In this document: piece after piece, positions 40,468 through 52,800 of the stretch
Numbering within the stretch: position 1 is the first letter of the stretch
Layout: the number at the start of each line of letters is the position of its first letter
Source of the DNA: Mycobacterium gastri
GTDB lineage: Bacteria; Actinomycetota; Actinomycetes; Mycobacteriales; Mycobacteriaceae
Assembly (NCBI RefSeq): GCF_002102175.1
Contig: NZ_LQOX01000143.1
Coordinates: 1 to 64,000 of the forward strand
Direction: 5' to 3'
DNA length: 64,000 nt
Translations under genes and position numbers: made by a program
Notes under the pieces: generated by a model
The model's database searches: none
What the model was told of the DNA's origin: nothing
The model's input: the letters and a program-made list of their open reading frames with translations, nothing else

Positions 40468-41091
40468 TGCGCGACATTCCATCAAGGCCTTGGTTACCCA
40501 GTGTCAGGCCGCGTCGTCGGGCCCTGTCCTCATCGGTGTAGCTGCCGTCCGGGTTGAGGCAATCCATCAGCCGCTGAGCCAGCTTGGTCAGTTGGTCGGG
40601 GCCGAACTGGGTGGCCAGCCGGGCCAGATGGGCTTCGGCTCTTTCGCGCGTCTCGATGTCCACCCCAAATAGCAAGTGGCGAAAGAAATCTCGATGATCC
40701 GCACATGCCCAGCACCGATGCGCCCGTCGCGCTGCAGGTCAGCCGCGGCGCTCAGCTGCGGCGCCAGCGGCTCGCCGGTGAGCGCACACCGTTGCCCCAA
40801 ATCGGCGGCCTCGCTCACCCGCCGGCTGGCCTCCGCCCGCGTGATACGCAACCAGCTGGCCAACGCCAACGGCAGCCTACCGCCGAGCTCCTCCTCGCTT
40901 GACTGCTCACCGATCTGATTGATCAGGGCATGCTGGGCTGCCGGCAACCGGCGCGCCACCCGCTCGAGCCTTTCCAATACGCGTAACCGCTCCGGAGTCG
41001 TCAGCGCCTCAAACGACAACTCAGTCAAGTCATCGATCGCAGCGTCGAGACGGTCGAGCACCGCCACCACCGACTCCCGATCCGAACGCAT
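40468..41091 (-). pseudogene. REP13E12 repeat protein (DUF222), truncated and frameshifted
   Basis: The first minus-strand frame reads TTPERLRVLERLERVARRLP, QHALINQIGEQSSEEELGGR and SEAADLGQRCALTGEPLAPQ. A frameshift near 40680 follows, then LARLATQFGPDQLTKLAQRL, MDCLNPDGSYTDEDRARRRG and GLDGMSR. These match the 13E12 repeat proteins of M. tuberculosis. Similarity stops at about 40468, right behind merB, so the 3' half and the HNH region are missing. In M. tuberculosis, REP13E12 copies serve as integration sites of the phiRv1 prophage. Confidence 0.85.
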
Positions 41092-41166
41092 GTTCGAATA
41101 CTATCGCAGCCCACCGACAAGAACCCGCTCCGTGGGACTCCTGAAACCACAGTGACGTAAGTGATT

Positions 41167-43791
41167 TCAGTCGCTGGCCAAGCCCCCCGAAGCCAGCTCG
41201 AGCACGTGAATCTCCCCGGTTGCGCCGTCAACCTCGACGAGCGCGCCGGGCTGCAGGAATCGCGTCGCACCCTGTACGTCGACTACACACGGGAAGCCGA
41301 ATTCGCGGGCCACCACGGCCGCGTGGGACATGGGGCCGCCGAGTTCGGTGACCACGGCCGCGGCGTAGCAGAAGGCGGCGGTATAGCCGACGTCGGTGAC
41401 CTCGGCGACCAGGATCTCGCCCGGCTGCAGGTCGTCGATGGTTTCCGGACGCACGATCCGCACCCGGCCGCGGACCCGGCCACCGCAGACGCCGACCCCG
41501 CGCAACGTGTCTCCGGCTCCCAACACGGCCGACGACCCCGTCGATGGCTCCCAAGTCCCGCTGAACACCGTGGGCGGAACGACGGCAGTCAGTCTGCGTT
41601 GTTCGGCCCGGCGCCGGGCCACCACTTCGGCGATGTCGGCAGGCAGCGCATCGAGCTCGTCGACCAACAGGTAGAACACATCATCGGGGGTTGCCAGAAC
41701 ACCGGCCTCGACCAGTCGGCGCCCATACTCACGCAACAGATCGCGCAGCACCCAAATCGCGCGGACCATCCTGTCGCGGCGGACTTCCCGATCCCGTAGC
41801 TGCCGGGCAGCCAACAGCGCAACCGGCTTGGCCCGCAACGGTACTACCGGACGCTGGGGTTCCGGTGCGGGCGGCGCGCTCAGCGCCTTGGCCACCATTC
41901 GGACCAGCAGTTCCGGATTGTCGGCGTAGCTGGTCGACAGCATCTCAACCTCGGCCGGTCCGCGATGGCCGATCAACGAAATCTCTTGCAGCACCAGGGC
42001 GTGAAACTGCGGCGCCGCCACCGCCAGCTTGCCCAGGCGCTCCCCCGGTTCCCCCAACACACGCATCACGTCGGGATCGCGCCGCGCCGCACTCGCCAGC
42101 CGCTGCACGGCTTCCACCGGACGCGCGCTGACCAATTGCGGCCCCGCCGCCGGCGCCGTGTCCCGTCCACATAAGGCACGCAGGAGCACGTTGAAGGCGG
42201 CACACAGCATGAACGACCCGGATGCCAAGACCCACCCGTGAACCACGTGGTCTCGTGCCAGCAGGATCAGGCTCAGCAGCCGGCGATCGTCCAGCTGCGA
42301 GATGTCGCGGGTCAGACGCTCCAGGCGGTCGACGTCGTCAAGGTAATCACTGGTGTCCAGTGGCGAGCCCGCGCTCAACCCCACCAGGTTGATGCCGAAT
42401 ACCCCGATGTTGCGGATGGTGCGCAGCAGTCGGCGGGCTCGCCGCGATTCCGACGGCGGGCGCTCGTCGCCGAAGATAGGTAGCGACGCCATACTGGGGC
42501 CGAAAAACCCGCTGTTGCTGACGATCATCGCCGGCTTGGCGAACGGCACGGTCTCGGCCATGAAGTGCGCCGAGGTGATGGCCCCATACAGTCGGTGGGC
42601 GAAGACCGCCACCGTTCGCATCGCGATTTCCCGCTGAATCACCCCGCCGGGCCGCAGCCGTTCGGCGATACCTACCCCGCCGGCACGCAGTCCGCGCACC
42701 GTGACCGACGCCGACGACGGCGAAAACGGACCAGGCAGCGCCTCGGACAAATTCGTGGCCAGGAACGTCGGGAAACGGGGGTCGATCGGAGTGTCGAATT
42801 CGCCGTTGACCCCTTGGGGCCCAGCCAATCTGGGAACCACACCGTCGGCTGCCGGGGCGTCGACGGCCGGAAGGTCCTGGATCGTGGCCAGCCGCCAGGG
42901 CAGCGATACCACCCTCCTACCCACGCAGACCCGGCCGCGCACCGCGAGCACGAAGTCCTGGATGGCCTCCTCGGCGGTCCACGCCGGCCGGAATCCCCAC
43001 TCGTGGTGCAGCCGTGACGTGTCCATCATCGGAACGCCTTGCACCAGTGCTAGTTCGCTGAAGGGTGAGACACGCTGCAGCGCCCGGGAGCCAACCGGCA
43101 GAACCGGGCGGCCCAGCGCGGCGGCGATCTGGCGAAACGTCGGCTGACCCGCAGCGGCCAGGTTCACCACACCAGTGTCGGTACCCAGGATCGTCCGGAT
43201 CAGCAGGCGCAGCACGTCGTCGATGTGGACCACCTGCACAACGGAATCGGCCGACCCGTCAGGGAACACCGGCAAGGCCCACACCCGGCGCACCCAATTG
43301 TCGACGCTGCGACCCACCATCAGTGCCGAGCGGACGGCGACCCATTTCGCGCCGGAGTCCGCCAGCAGCTGCTCAACCCGCGCTTTGTCCCGGCCCTCGA
43401 TGGAACCTGGTGCGACTTCGGAGTTTTCAGCGGCCGGTGGTTCCCCAGTCCGGTAGACGTGGGCGGAGCTGGCGAAGACGATGCGTCCGGTTCCGGAGAC
43501 GCTCATCGCTTCCAAGATATTGCGCGTGCCGTCGATATTGACCTGCTGGCTGAGGTGGCTGTCCGGCCCGGGGCTCCTGGCCCATGCGCAGTGTGCGACG
43601 ACGTCGGCGCCGCTGATCGCGCGCCTGACCGCGGCCGCATCCCGGATGTCTGCCGTAACAAAATCGGCTGCACTGGGCCAGCTCTCGGGTCGATGGCGGG
43701 CGATGCCGATAACCTGGTGACCTTGGCTGAGCAGTCTGGCGACCAGGCCCCGGCCGAGCACTCCGCTGGCCCCGGTGACCGCCGCTCTCAC
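41167..43791 (-). CDS. NAD-dependent epimerase fused to a PEP-utilising mobile domain, Rv2047c homologue
   Basis: An 874-residue two-part protein. The N-terminus is a short-chain/extended epimerase domain (VTGASGVLGRGLVARLLSQG, the NAD-binding loop). The C-terminal ~100 residues form the swivelling phosphohistidine domain of PEP synthases (ELGGPMSHAAVVAREFGFPC, catalytic histidine in SHA). The middle part resembles what links these domains in Rv2047c. No full PEP-binding barrel is evident, so it may shuttle a phosphoryl group rather than make pyruvate. GTG at 43791 begins homology. It follows pks12 by 70 bases and is likely co-transcribed. Confidence 0.85.
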   Translation of the reverse strand: MRAAVTGASGVLGRGLVARLLSQGHQVIGIARHRPESWPSAADFVTADIRDAAAVRRAISGADVVAHCAWARSPGPDSHLSQQVNIDGTRNILEAMSVSGTGRIVFASSAHVYRTGEPPAAENSEVAPGSIEGRDKARVEQLLADSGAKWVAVRSALMVGRSVDNWVRRVWALPVFPDGSADSVVQVVHIDDVLRLLIRTILGTDTGVVNLAAAGQPTFRQIAAALGRPVLPVGSRALQRVSPFSELALVQGVPMMDTSRLHHEWGFRPAWTAEEAIQDFVLAVRGRVCVGRRVVSLPWRLATIQDLPAVDAPAADGVVPRLAGPQGVNGEFDTPIDPRFPTFLATNLSEALPGPFSPSSASVTVRGLRAGGVGIAERLRPGGVIQREIAMRTVAVFAHRLYGAITSAHFMAETVPFAKPAMIVSNSGFFGPSMASLPIFGDERPPSESRRARRLLRTIRNIGVFGINLVGLSAGSPLDTSDYLDDVDRLERLTRDISQLDDRRLLSLILLARDHVVHGWVLASGSFMLCAAFNVLLRALCGRDTAPAAGPQLVSARPVEAVQRLASAARRDPDVMRVLGEPGERLGKLAVAAPQFHALVLQEISLIGHRGPAEVEMLSTSYADNPELLVRMVAKALSAPPAPEPQRPVVPLRAKPVALLAARQLRDREVRRDRMVRAIWVLRDLLREYGRRLVEAGVLATPDDVFYLLVDELDALPADIAEVVARRRAEQRRLTAVVPPTVFSGTWEPSTGSSAVLGAGDTLRGVGVCGGRVRGRVRIVRPETIDDLQPGEILVAEVTDVGYTAAFCYAAAVVTELGGPMSHAAVVAREFGFPCVVDVQGATRFLQPGALVEVDGATGEIHVLELASGGLASD

Positions 43792-43861
43792 TGTGTCGGC
43801 CGGGTCATGGTCACCCGCTCCGCGTCGCTTTGTCCTGCATCGTTGCCGGTGTCGCTCATGG

Positions 43862-46800
43862 CTATTCGTCGTCGTCCATGAATGCGGCGTTGACCAGGTC
43901 ATCGAGGTCCATGTCGGCAATGTCTTTCTCGGTGGTCGCTGCCTCAGGCTGACCGTTCACCTCGGTTTCCTGGGCCAGCGACAGCAACAGGTCCAGCACT
44001 CCCGCCTGCCGAAGGCGCTTGATCGGAATGGATGCGACCACGCGCTGCAGTTCGGCCTCGCCGGGGGCGGTGGCCGGGGCGTCGTGCGGCGCCGAACCCA
44101 ATAGTTCGCGGTGCATGTAGCCGGCCAGCGCAGCCGAATTGGGGTAGTCGAAAATGAGCGTCGGCGAAAGCGCCAGACCGGTCGCGGATTTGAGCCTGTT
44201 GCGCATCTCGACCGCGGTTAGCGAATCGAAGCCCAGCTCCTGGAACGCCCGGTCCGGGTCGATCGCTTCCGAGCTGGAATTGCCGAGTACGGTCGCGATG
44301 TTGGACCGCACCAGATCCAGCAGGATGGCGTGCTGCTCGTCTTCGGGCAGGCCGTCCAGACGTTGCAGCAGCGCGGATTTCGATTTGGCCGCGGCCAGCG
44401 AGTCGTCGACCTGGCGCCGGGTGGGCGCGTTGATCAGGTCGACGAACATCGGTGGCAGCGTGCCATTATCGAATTTGACCCGCAACGCGGCAAAGTCGAT
44501 AATGGCGGGCAACATGAAAGGCTCGTCGACAATCATTGCGGTGTCGAGCAATTCCAGCGCTTCATCTGACGACATCGCCACGATGCCGTCGCGGGCGAAC
44601 CGCTTGAAGTCGACGCTCGCCAACCCGCCGGTCATGGCGCTGGCCTGATTCCACAGACCCCAACCCAGCGAGATTGCCGGCAGGCCGTGCGCCCGCCGGT
44701 GGACGGCCAGCCCGTCCAGGAACGAGTTGGCGGCCGCATAGTTGGCCTGTCCTGACGACCCCACCAGCCCGGCCATCGACGAAAACATCACGAAGGCAGA
44801 CACATCCAGATCGCAGGTCAGCTCGTGCAGATTCCACGCCGCATCGACCTTGGCCCGCATTACCGTTTCCAGCCGCTGCGGTGTCAGCGAGGTCACCACG
44901 GCGTCATCGAGTGCGCCCGCGGTGTGGATCACGGCCGACAGCGGATGCTGGACCGGGATATCGGCGATCACCTTTGCCAACGCGACCCGATCGACGGCAT
45001 CACAAGCGACCACGTGCACCTGCGCGCCGGCCCCGCTCAATTCGGCCACCAATTCCTCGGCCCCGGGTGCGTCCGGGCCGTGCCGGCTGACCAGGACCAG
45101 TCGACGCACCCCGTGACGAGTCACGACGTGGCGCGCCAACGCCGAGCCGGCCATGCCGGTCCCGCCGGTGATCAGCACGGTGCCGGCCGCCCACGCGTCC
45201 GGCATGGTCATCACCACCTTGCCGACATGGCGTGCCTGGCTCAGGTACCGCAACGCCGCAGGCGCGCGACGCACGTCGAATGTCGTGACCGGCAACGGCC
45301 GCAGCACCTCGTCGTCGAACAGGGCGGCCAGCTCGGCAAGTATCTGCGCAATGCGGTCCGCTCCGGCCTCGAAGAGGTCGAAGGCGCGGTAGCGCACCCC
45401 CGGGTGCTGCTGCCCGACCACGCCAGCGTCGCGGATGTCGGTCTTGCCCATCTCCAGGAACGCTCCGCCCGGTGCGACCAGACGCAGCGACGCGTCCACG
45501 AAATCACCGGCCAGCGAGTCCAGGACCACGTCCACACCGCGCCCACCGGTAGTAGCGCGGAACTTGTCCTCGAATTCCAGGCTGCGCGAGTCGGAGATAT
45601 GGTCGTCGTCAAAGCCCATGGCCCGCAACGTGTCCCACTTGCCCTTGCTGGCGGTGGCGAATACCTCGAGGCCCCAATGCCGGGCCAGCTGCACCGCCGC
45701 CATACCGACACCGCCGGTGGCGGCGTGCACCAGGATCCGCTGCCCCGGCCGCGCGGATGCCAAATCGCGCAGCGCGTAGTAGGCGGTGGCGAACACCACC
45801 GACGTGGTGGCGGCCGCGGTGTGCGACCAGCCCGCCGGAACCTTGACCAGCAGCCTGTGATCGGTGGTGGCGATCGTTCCGGTGCCTTCCGGGAACAAGC
45901 CCATGACTCGGTCGCCGACGGCGAAACCACCTTCGTCTGGCCCGGTTTCGGGGCCGGTTTCGAGGACGACACCGGATGCCTCGACACCCATCACGGCGTC
46001 GGGGTCGGGGTAGAGCCCCAGTGAGATCATGACGTCCCGGAAATTCGCTGCCACCGCCGACAACGCCACCCGGACGTGTCCGGGCCGCAGCGGGGCGTCG
46101 GCGTCGGGAATCGGTTCCAGCCGCAGGTTTTCGAACGTGCCGGCTGCGCTCATGCCCAATCGCCACGGCCCGTCGCCCGGGGGAACCAACAGAGCCCCAA
46201 CGGCGCGGCTGCCGTGGACGCGGGCAATGTACACCTGCCCCCCGCGCCACAACACCTGCGGCTCGCCGGCGGCCAACACCGCCGCCAGCGCCGATTCGTC
46301 CAGGGCCGCATCGGTATCGACCAGCACGATACGTCCGGGATGCTCGGTCTGCGCCGAGCGCACCAGGCCCCACACCGCCGCGCCCGCCAGGTCGGTGACA
46401 TCTTCGCCGGGAAGCGCGACAGCGCCGCGCGTCGTCACGACCAATACCCCTGCGCCGTCGCGAATCAGCCAGGACTGCAGCACGTCGAGCACCGAGTTCG
46501 TGGCGGTGTAGACACCCGCCACCGCGTCGCCAGCCACCGGCATGGATTCGAAGACCACCGTTGAGGAGTCGCTGTCCGCTGTTGTGCCCCACGCCTGTAC
46601 GGGCACCGGTTCCAGGTCGGCCGACGGCTGGGCCGACCAGTCCACCTGGAACAGCCGGTCCGGACCCGACCCGGATACCGCGGCGCGCAGCTGCTGATCG
46701 GTGACGGGCCGCGCCAGCATCGACGCGACCGACAGCACCGGTAAGCCGAGCCCGTCAGCCAGCTCGATCGACACTTTGGACGGCCCCACCGGCGCGATAC

Positions 46801-49800
46801 GCGCCCGAACCGCCGATGCGCCGGCGGCATGCAGCGACACGCCTTGCCAGGAGAACGGAACGAGCACCGAGCCGTCGGCTACGCCGAAATCGTCGGCGCC
46901 GTTGGAGGCCAGAATCACCGCGTGCAACGCCGCATCCAGCATCACCGGATGAACTCCGAAGCCCGCGACCGACACCCCGGCGTCGGCCGGCAAGGAAACC
47001 TCGGCGAAGACTTCATCGCCGCGGCGCCACATCGCGTTCAGGCCGCGGAATGCCGGGCCGTAGCCGTACCCGCGCTCGGCCAACCGCTCGTACCCGTCGG
47101 CGACCTCCACCGGTACCGCGCCCACGGGTGGCCACGCCGCCAAATCGGTTGTCGGAGCTGCGGACCCGTTAGCCAGCGTGCCCTCGGCATGCAATACCCA
47201 GCCGGCGCCGGCCTCCGCGCGGGAATACACCGACACCGCACGAGCGCCGGACTCGTCCGCACCGCCCACGATCACCTCAACCGCAACCGATGTCCCGGCC
47301 GGTAACACCAATGGCGCGGCGAGGGTCAACTCGTCGACCACTGTGCAGCCCACTTCGTCGCCGGCACGAATCGCCAACTCGACGAAGCCCGCTCCGGGGA
47401 AGATCACCACGCCGCCGACGGCATGATCGGCCAGCCAACCCTGCGCGCGCAAGGACAACCGCCCGGTCAGCACCACGCCGCCGGAAGTCGGCAACTCCAC
47501 CACCGCGCCCAGCAGCGCATGCTCGCCGGCCTGTAGCCCCAGATCGGCGGCGTCGGCCGCAACGCCGTCAGCGGACAGCCAGAACCGCCGCCGCTGGAAT
47601 GCGTAGGTTGGCAATTCGACGAAATTCGCCTGCCCCACCACCGTGCGCCAATCCACGTTGCCGCCGGCGACGAACGCTTGCGCCACGGCGTTGACCAAAG
47701 TCACCGGCTCGGGCCGATCCTTGCGCAGCGCGGAGATCGTCAGGATCCCGGTATCCGGCAGCGATTCCTCAATCGACACGGTGAGGCCGCTGCCCGGCCC
47801 GACCTCGAAGAAGCGGGTGGCACCGGCCGATTGGGCGAATCGGACGCTGTCGGCGAAGCGCACCGCCTCCCGGACATGACGCTTCCAGTAGGCCGGGGAG
47901 CCGAAGTCGTCGTCGGCCAGCGCGCCGGTGACGTTGGAGATGACCGGAATCGCGGGTTGTCCGGTGGCCAGACCGCTTGCCACGGCTCCGAATTCGTCGA
48001 TCATCGGGTCCATCAGTGGCGAGTGGAACGCGTGCGAGACGGCCAGTCGATGCACCCGTCGGCCGTCAGCGCGCAGCCGGTCGGCGAGCGCAAGCACCGC
48101 GACCTCGGCACCGGAAATCACCACCGAGGCTGGGCCGTTGACCGCGGCGACGCTGACGTCGGCGCTCAGCAAGGGCGCAACTTCTGCTTCGGTGGCGGCC
48201 ACCGCGACCATCGCTCCGCCGGGCGGCAGGGCCTGCATGAACCGGCCGCGCGCGGCGACCAGTACCGCGGCGTTTTCCAGGGACAGCACGCCGGCTACAT
48301 GTGCCGCCGAGATTTCACCGACCGAGTGGCCCATCACGAAGTCCGGTCGCATTCCCCAGGACTCCAGCAGCCGGTACAGCGCGACTTCCAGCGCGAACAG
48401 CGCCGGCTGCGCGAATTCGGTTGTGTTCAGCAGGTTTTCGTCATGGCCCCAGACGACTTCCCGCAGTGGGCGCAGCAGGTGGCGGTCCAATTCGGCGACC
48501 ACGGTGTTGAACGCCTCGGCGAACACCGGATATCCGGCATGCAATCCCATTCCCATGCCCAGCAATTGGGAGCCTTGGCCGGGGAAGACGAACACCGTCT
48601 TGCCCGCCGGTGTCGCGGTACCGCGAACCACCGACCCGACCTCGTCGCCGGCCAACTCATCCAACCCGGCCAGCAACCGCTCCCGATCCCCGCCGACCAC
48701 CACCGCACGATGCTCAAACGTCGAACGCCCCGCCAACGACCACCCCACATCGGCGACATCCAGCTCATCTTGGGCCCGCAGATACCCGGCCAACCGCACC
48801 GCCTGCCCCCGCAACGCCGCATCCGACTTCGCCGAAACCACCCACGGCACCACCGGCCGCGGCCCGACCTCCCGGCGCTGCTCACCGGCCACCGCCTCGA
48901 CAATCACATGCGCATTAGTGCCACTGATCCCAAACGACGACACCCCCGCCCGTCTCACCCGGCCATCACCCGGCCACGGCTGCGGCGACGTCAACAACGA
49001 CACCGCCCCCGCCGACCAATCCACATGCGGAGACGGCTCATCGACATGCAACGTCGCCGGCAACAACTCATGGCGCATCGCCAACACCATCTTGATCACC
49101 CCGGCCACCCCCGCCGCCGCCTGGGTATGACCCATATTCGACTTGATCGACCCCAACCAGAGCGGCTCGCTACGACCCTGCCCATAGGTGGCCAACAACG
49201 CCTGCGCCTCAATCGGATCACCCAACGTGGTCCCGGTCCCATGACCCTCGACCACATCCACATCCGCCACGCTCAACCCCGCATTGGCCAACGCCGCCCG
49301 CACCACCCGCTGCTGCGACGGACCATTGGGCGCCGTCAACCCATTCGAGGCCCCATCCTGATTGACCGCCGAACCCCGCACCACCGCCAACACCGGATGC
49401 CCCAACCGCCGCGCATCCGAAAGCCGCTCCACCACCAACATGCCCCCACCCTCGGAGAAGCCGGTGCCGTCGGCCGCGCCGGCGAACGCCTTGCAGCGCC
49501 CGTCGGGTGACAATCCGCGCCAGCGACTGAATTCCACGAAGATGTCGGGTGTGGCGTTGATGGTCACTCCGCCGGCCAGCGCCAGGTCGCACTCCCCCGA
49601 ACGCAGCGACTGCACCGCCATATGCAACGCCACCAACGACGACGAGCACGCCGTGTCCACCGACACCGCCGGGCCCTCCAAACCCAACACATACGACACC
49701 CGGCCGGAGGCCACACTGGACAGCTGGCCGGTCAGCCGGAAGCCTTCCACCGGTTCGGCGGCGAACATGCCGTAGCCCTGCGTCATGACTCCGGCGAACA

Positions 49801-52800
49801 CACCGGTGGCGCTGCCGCGCAGACTGCCGGGCTCGATTCCGGCTCGCTCCAAGGCTTCCCACGACAGCTCCAGGAACATGCGCTGCTGGGGGTCCATCGC
49901 CAGGGCCTCACTGGGCCCGACGCCGAAGAACGCGGCATCGAAGTCGCCCACCCGGTCCACAAAGCCGCCGGTGCTGGTGTAGCAGGCGCCGCGCACGTCG
50001 GGGTCCGGGTTGAACAGCCCCGCCAGCTCCCAGCCCCGGTCGTCGGGGAATTCGGACAGCACATCGCGGCCCTGAACCAGCATGTCCCACAGGTCATCTG
50101 GCGAGTCGATCCCACCGGGGTAGCGGCAGGCCATGCCCACGATGGCAATCGGGTCGTCTCCCGTAGCGCGCACGGCCGGTACGGGCTTGATTTCCTGGGG
50201 AACACCGGCGAGTTCGCCGCGAATGTAGCCGGCCAGGCTGTTGGGGGTCGGGTAGTCGAAGATAAGTGTGGGTGAAAGCGTAAGGCCGGTGGCGGTTTTG
50301 AGCCGGTTGCGCATTTCGACCGCGGTCAGCGAGTCGAAGCCCAATTCCTGGAACGCCTTGTCCGCATCAACGGCCTCAGGGGCGATGTTGCCCAGGACGG
50401 TGGCGATGTGGGACCGCACCAAATCCAGCACCACGGCGTGCTGTTCGGCTTCGGGCAGACCGTGCAGGCGATGCGCCAGCGCCGATTTCGACTTGGCGGC
50501 AGCCAGCGAGTCATCGACCTGGCGCCTCGTCGGCCCGTTGACCAGATCGCTGAACATCGGCGGCACCGCCACCGCGTGGGCCCGCAGTGCGCCCAGGTCG
50601 ATGCGAGCGGGCGCCAGGAACGGCTGGTCGACGATCAGCGCGGTGTCGAACAACTCCATCGCCTCATCCGAGGCCAACGCCAGCACACCTTCGCGACCCA
50701 GCCGGGCACGGTCGGCGGCGTCGAGTCCGCCGGTCATGTCGCTGGCCTGCTCCCACAGCCCCCAACCCAGCGATATCGCCGGCAACCCGCGGGCCCGCCG
50801 GTGCGCGGCCAACCCGTCCAGGAAGGTGTTGGCCGCCGCATAGTTGGCCTGTCCCGACGACCCAACCAGCCCAGCCATCGACGAAAACATCACGAACGCA
50901 GCCACATCCAGGTCACGGGTCAGCTCGTGCAAGTTCCACACCGAATCGACCTTGGCCCGCAGTACGGCATCGACGCGTTCCGGTGTCAACGACGAAATCA
51001 CCGCGTCGTCAAGCACACCGGCCGCATGGATCACGGCGGACAACGGGCGCTGCGCCGGGACGCCGGCGATCACGTCGGCCAGTGCCGCCCGGTCGGTCGC
51101 GTCACACGCCACCACCTGCACCTGCGCGCCGGCGGCGGCCAGCTCGGTCACCAACTCCGCGGCCCCGGGAGCGTCGGCACCGCGTCGGCTGAGCAACACC
51201 AGATGACGGACCCCGTGGCGGGTCACGACGTGACGCGCCAATACCGAACCGGCCATGCCGGTTCCACCGCTGATCAGGACGGTGCCGGCGGCCCATGCGT
51301 CGGGCATGCTCATGACGACCTTGCCGATATGGCGGGCCTGACTCAGGTAGCGCAAGGCCGCCGGCGCCCGCCGGATGTCAAACGTCGTCACCGGCAATGG
51401 CCGCAACACCCCGGCGTCGAACAATGCGGCCAGTTCGAGCATGTACTGGTGCATGCGGGGACGGCCGGGTTCGAACAGGTCGAAGGCGCGGTAGCGCACA
51501 CCCGGATATTCCTGTGCGATCACGCCGGGGTCGCGGATGTCGGTCTTGCCCATCTCGAGGAATACCCCGCCGGGGCCCAGCAGGCGTAGCGACGCGTCGA
51601 CGAATTCACCGGCCAGCGAGTCCAATACGACGTCCACGCCGCGGCCGCCGGTGACCGTACGGAATTTTTCTTCGAATTCCAGGCTGCGCGAGTCGGAGAT
51701 GTGCTCTTCGTCAAAGCCCATGGCGCGCAGGGTGTCCCATTTACCCTTACTGGCGGTGGCGAACACCTCCAGACCCAGGTGCCGGGCCAGCTGCACGGCC
51801 GCCATGCCGACCCCGCCGGTGGCGGCGTGCACCAGCACCCGCTGGCCTGGCCGAACGTCGGCCAGGTGCACGAAGGCGTAGTACGCGGTGGTGAAAACCG
51901 CTGAGATGGCGGCGGCTTCGGCGTATGACCAGTCGGCGGGCATCGGCAGCAGCAACCGAACGTCGCCGGCCACCAGCGTGCCACTGCCGTCGGGGAAGAA
52001 CCCGTATACCGAATCCCCGACCACGAATTCGGTCACTCCCGGCCCGACCTCGACGACGACGCCGGCGCCTTCGCCGCCGATCAACGCATCGTGGGTGAAC
52101 ATGCCCAGGGTGATCATGATGTCGCGGAAGTTCGCGGCGATGGCGCGCATGGCCACCCGAACCTGGCCGGGACCCAACGGTGCGGCGGCGTTGGGAACCG
52201 GCTCCAGCCGCAGGTTCTCGAAGGTGCCCGCACTGCTCAGACCCAGCCGCCACGGCCCGCCGGCCGGCGGCACCAGGATGCCGTCAACGTCGCGGCTGGC
52301 ATGCACCCGCGGGGTGTAGGCCTGTCCGTTGCGCAGCAGCACCTGCGGCTCGCCCACCGCCAGTGCCACGGGTATCGCCGAATCATCCTGTGGCACATCG
52401 GAATCCAGCAAGATCAACCGGCCAGGGTTTTCGGTTTGCGCTGACCGCACCAACCCCCACACCGCGGCCCCCGCCAGGTCGGTGACGTCCTCACCCGGCA
52501 ACGCCATTGCGCCCCGGGTGGCGACCACCAACACTCCGGACTCATGCTCGGCCAGCCACGTCTGCACGGCCGCCAGCGCCCGGCGGGCGGTTTCGTGGGT
52601 CGCGGCCACCGGATCGTCAACAGCGGCAACACATTCGAAGACGTCGTAGCACGAGGGCGCGTCAGCGCTGGCGGTCCTCGCAGGTGACCAGACCAGCTCG
52701 AACAGTCGGTCCGCACCCGCACCGGACAACACGGTCCGCAGTTGCTGCTCGCTGACCGGTCGGGCCACCATCGCGGCGACCGACAGCACCGGCAAGCCGA

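Noticed and set aside
47678..49510. 610-codon open frame on the plus strand inside pks12
   Set aside because: It lies antisense to conserved AT2 and KS2 coding sequence; translation is Arg/His/Pro-rich low complexity, as expected from a GC-rich antisense frame.
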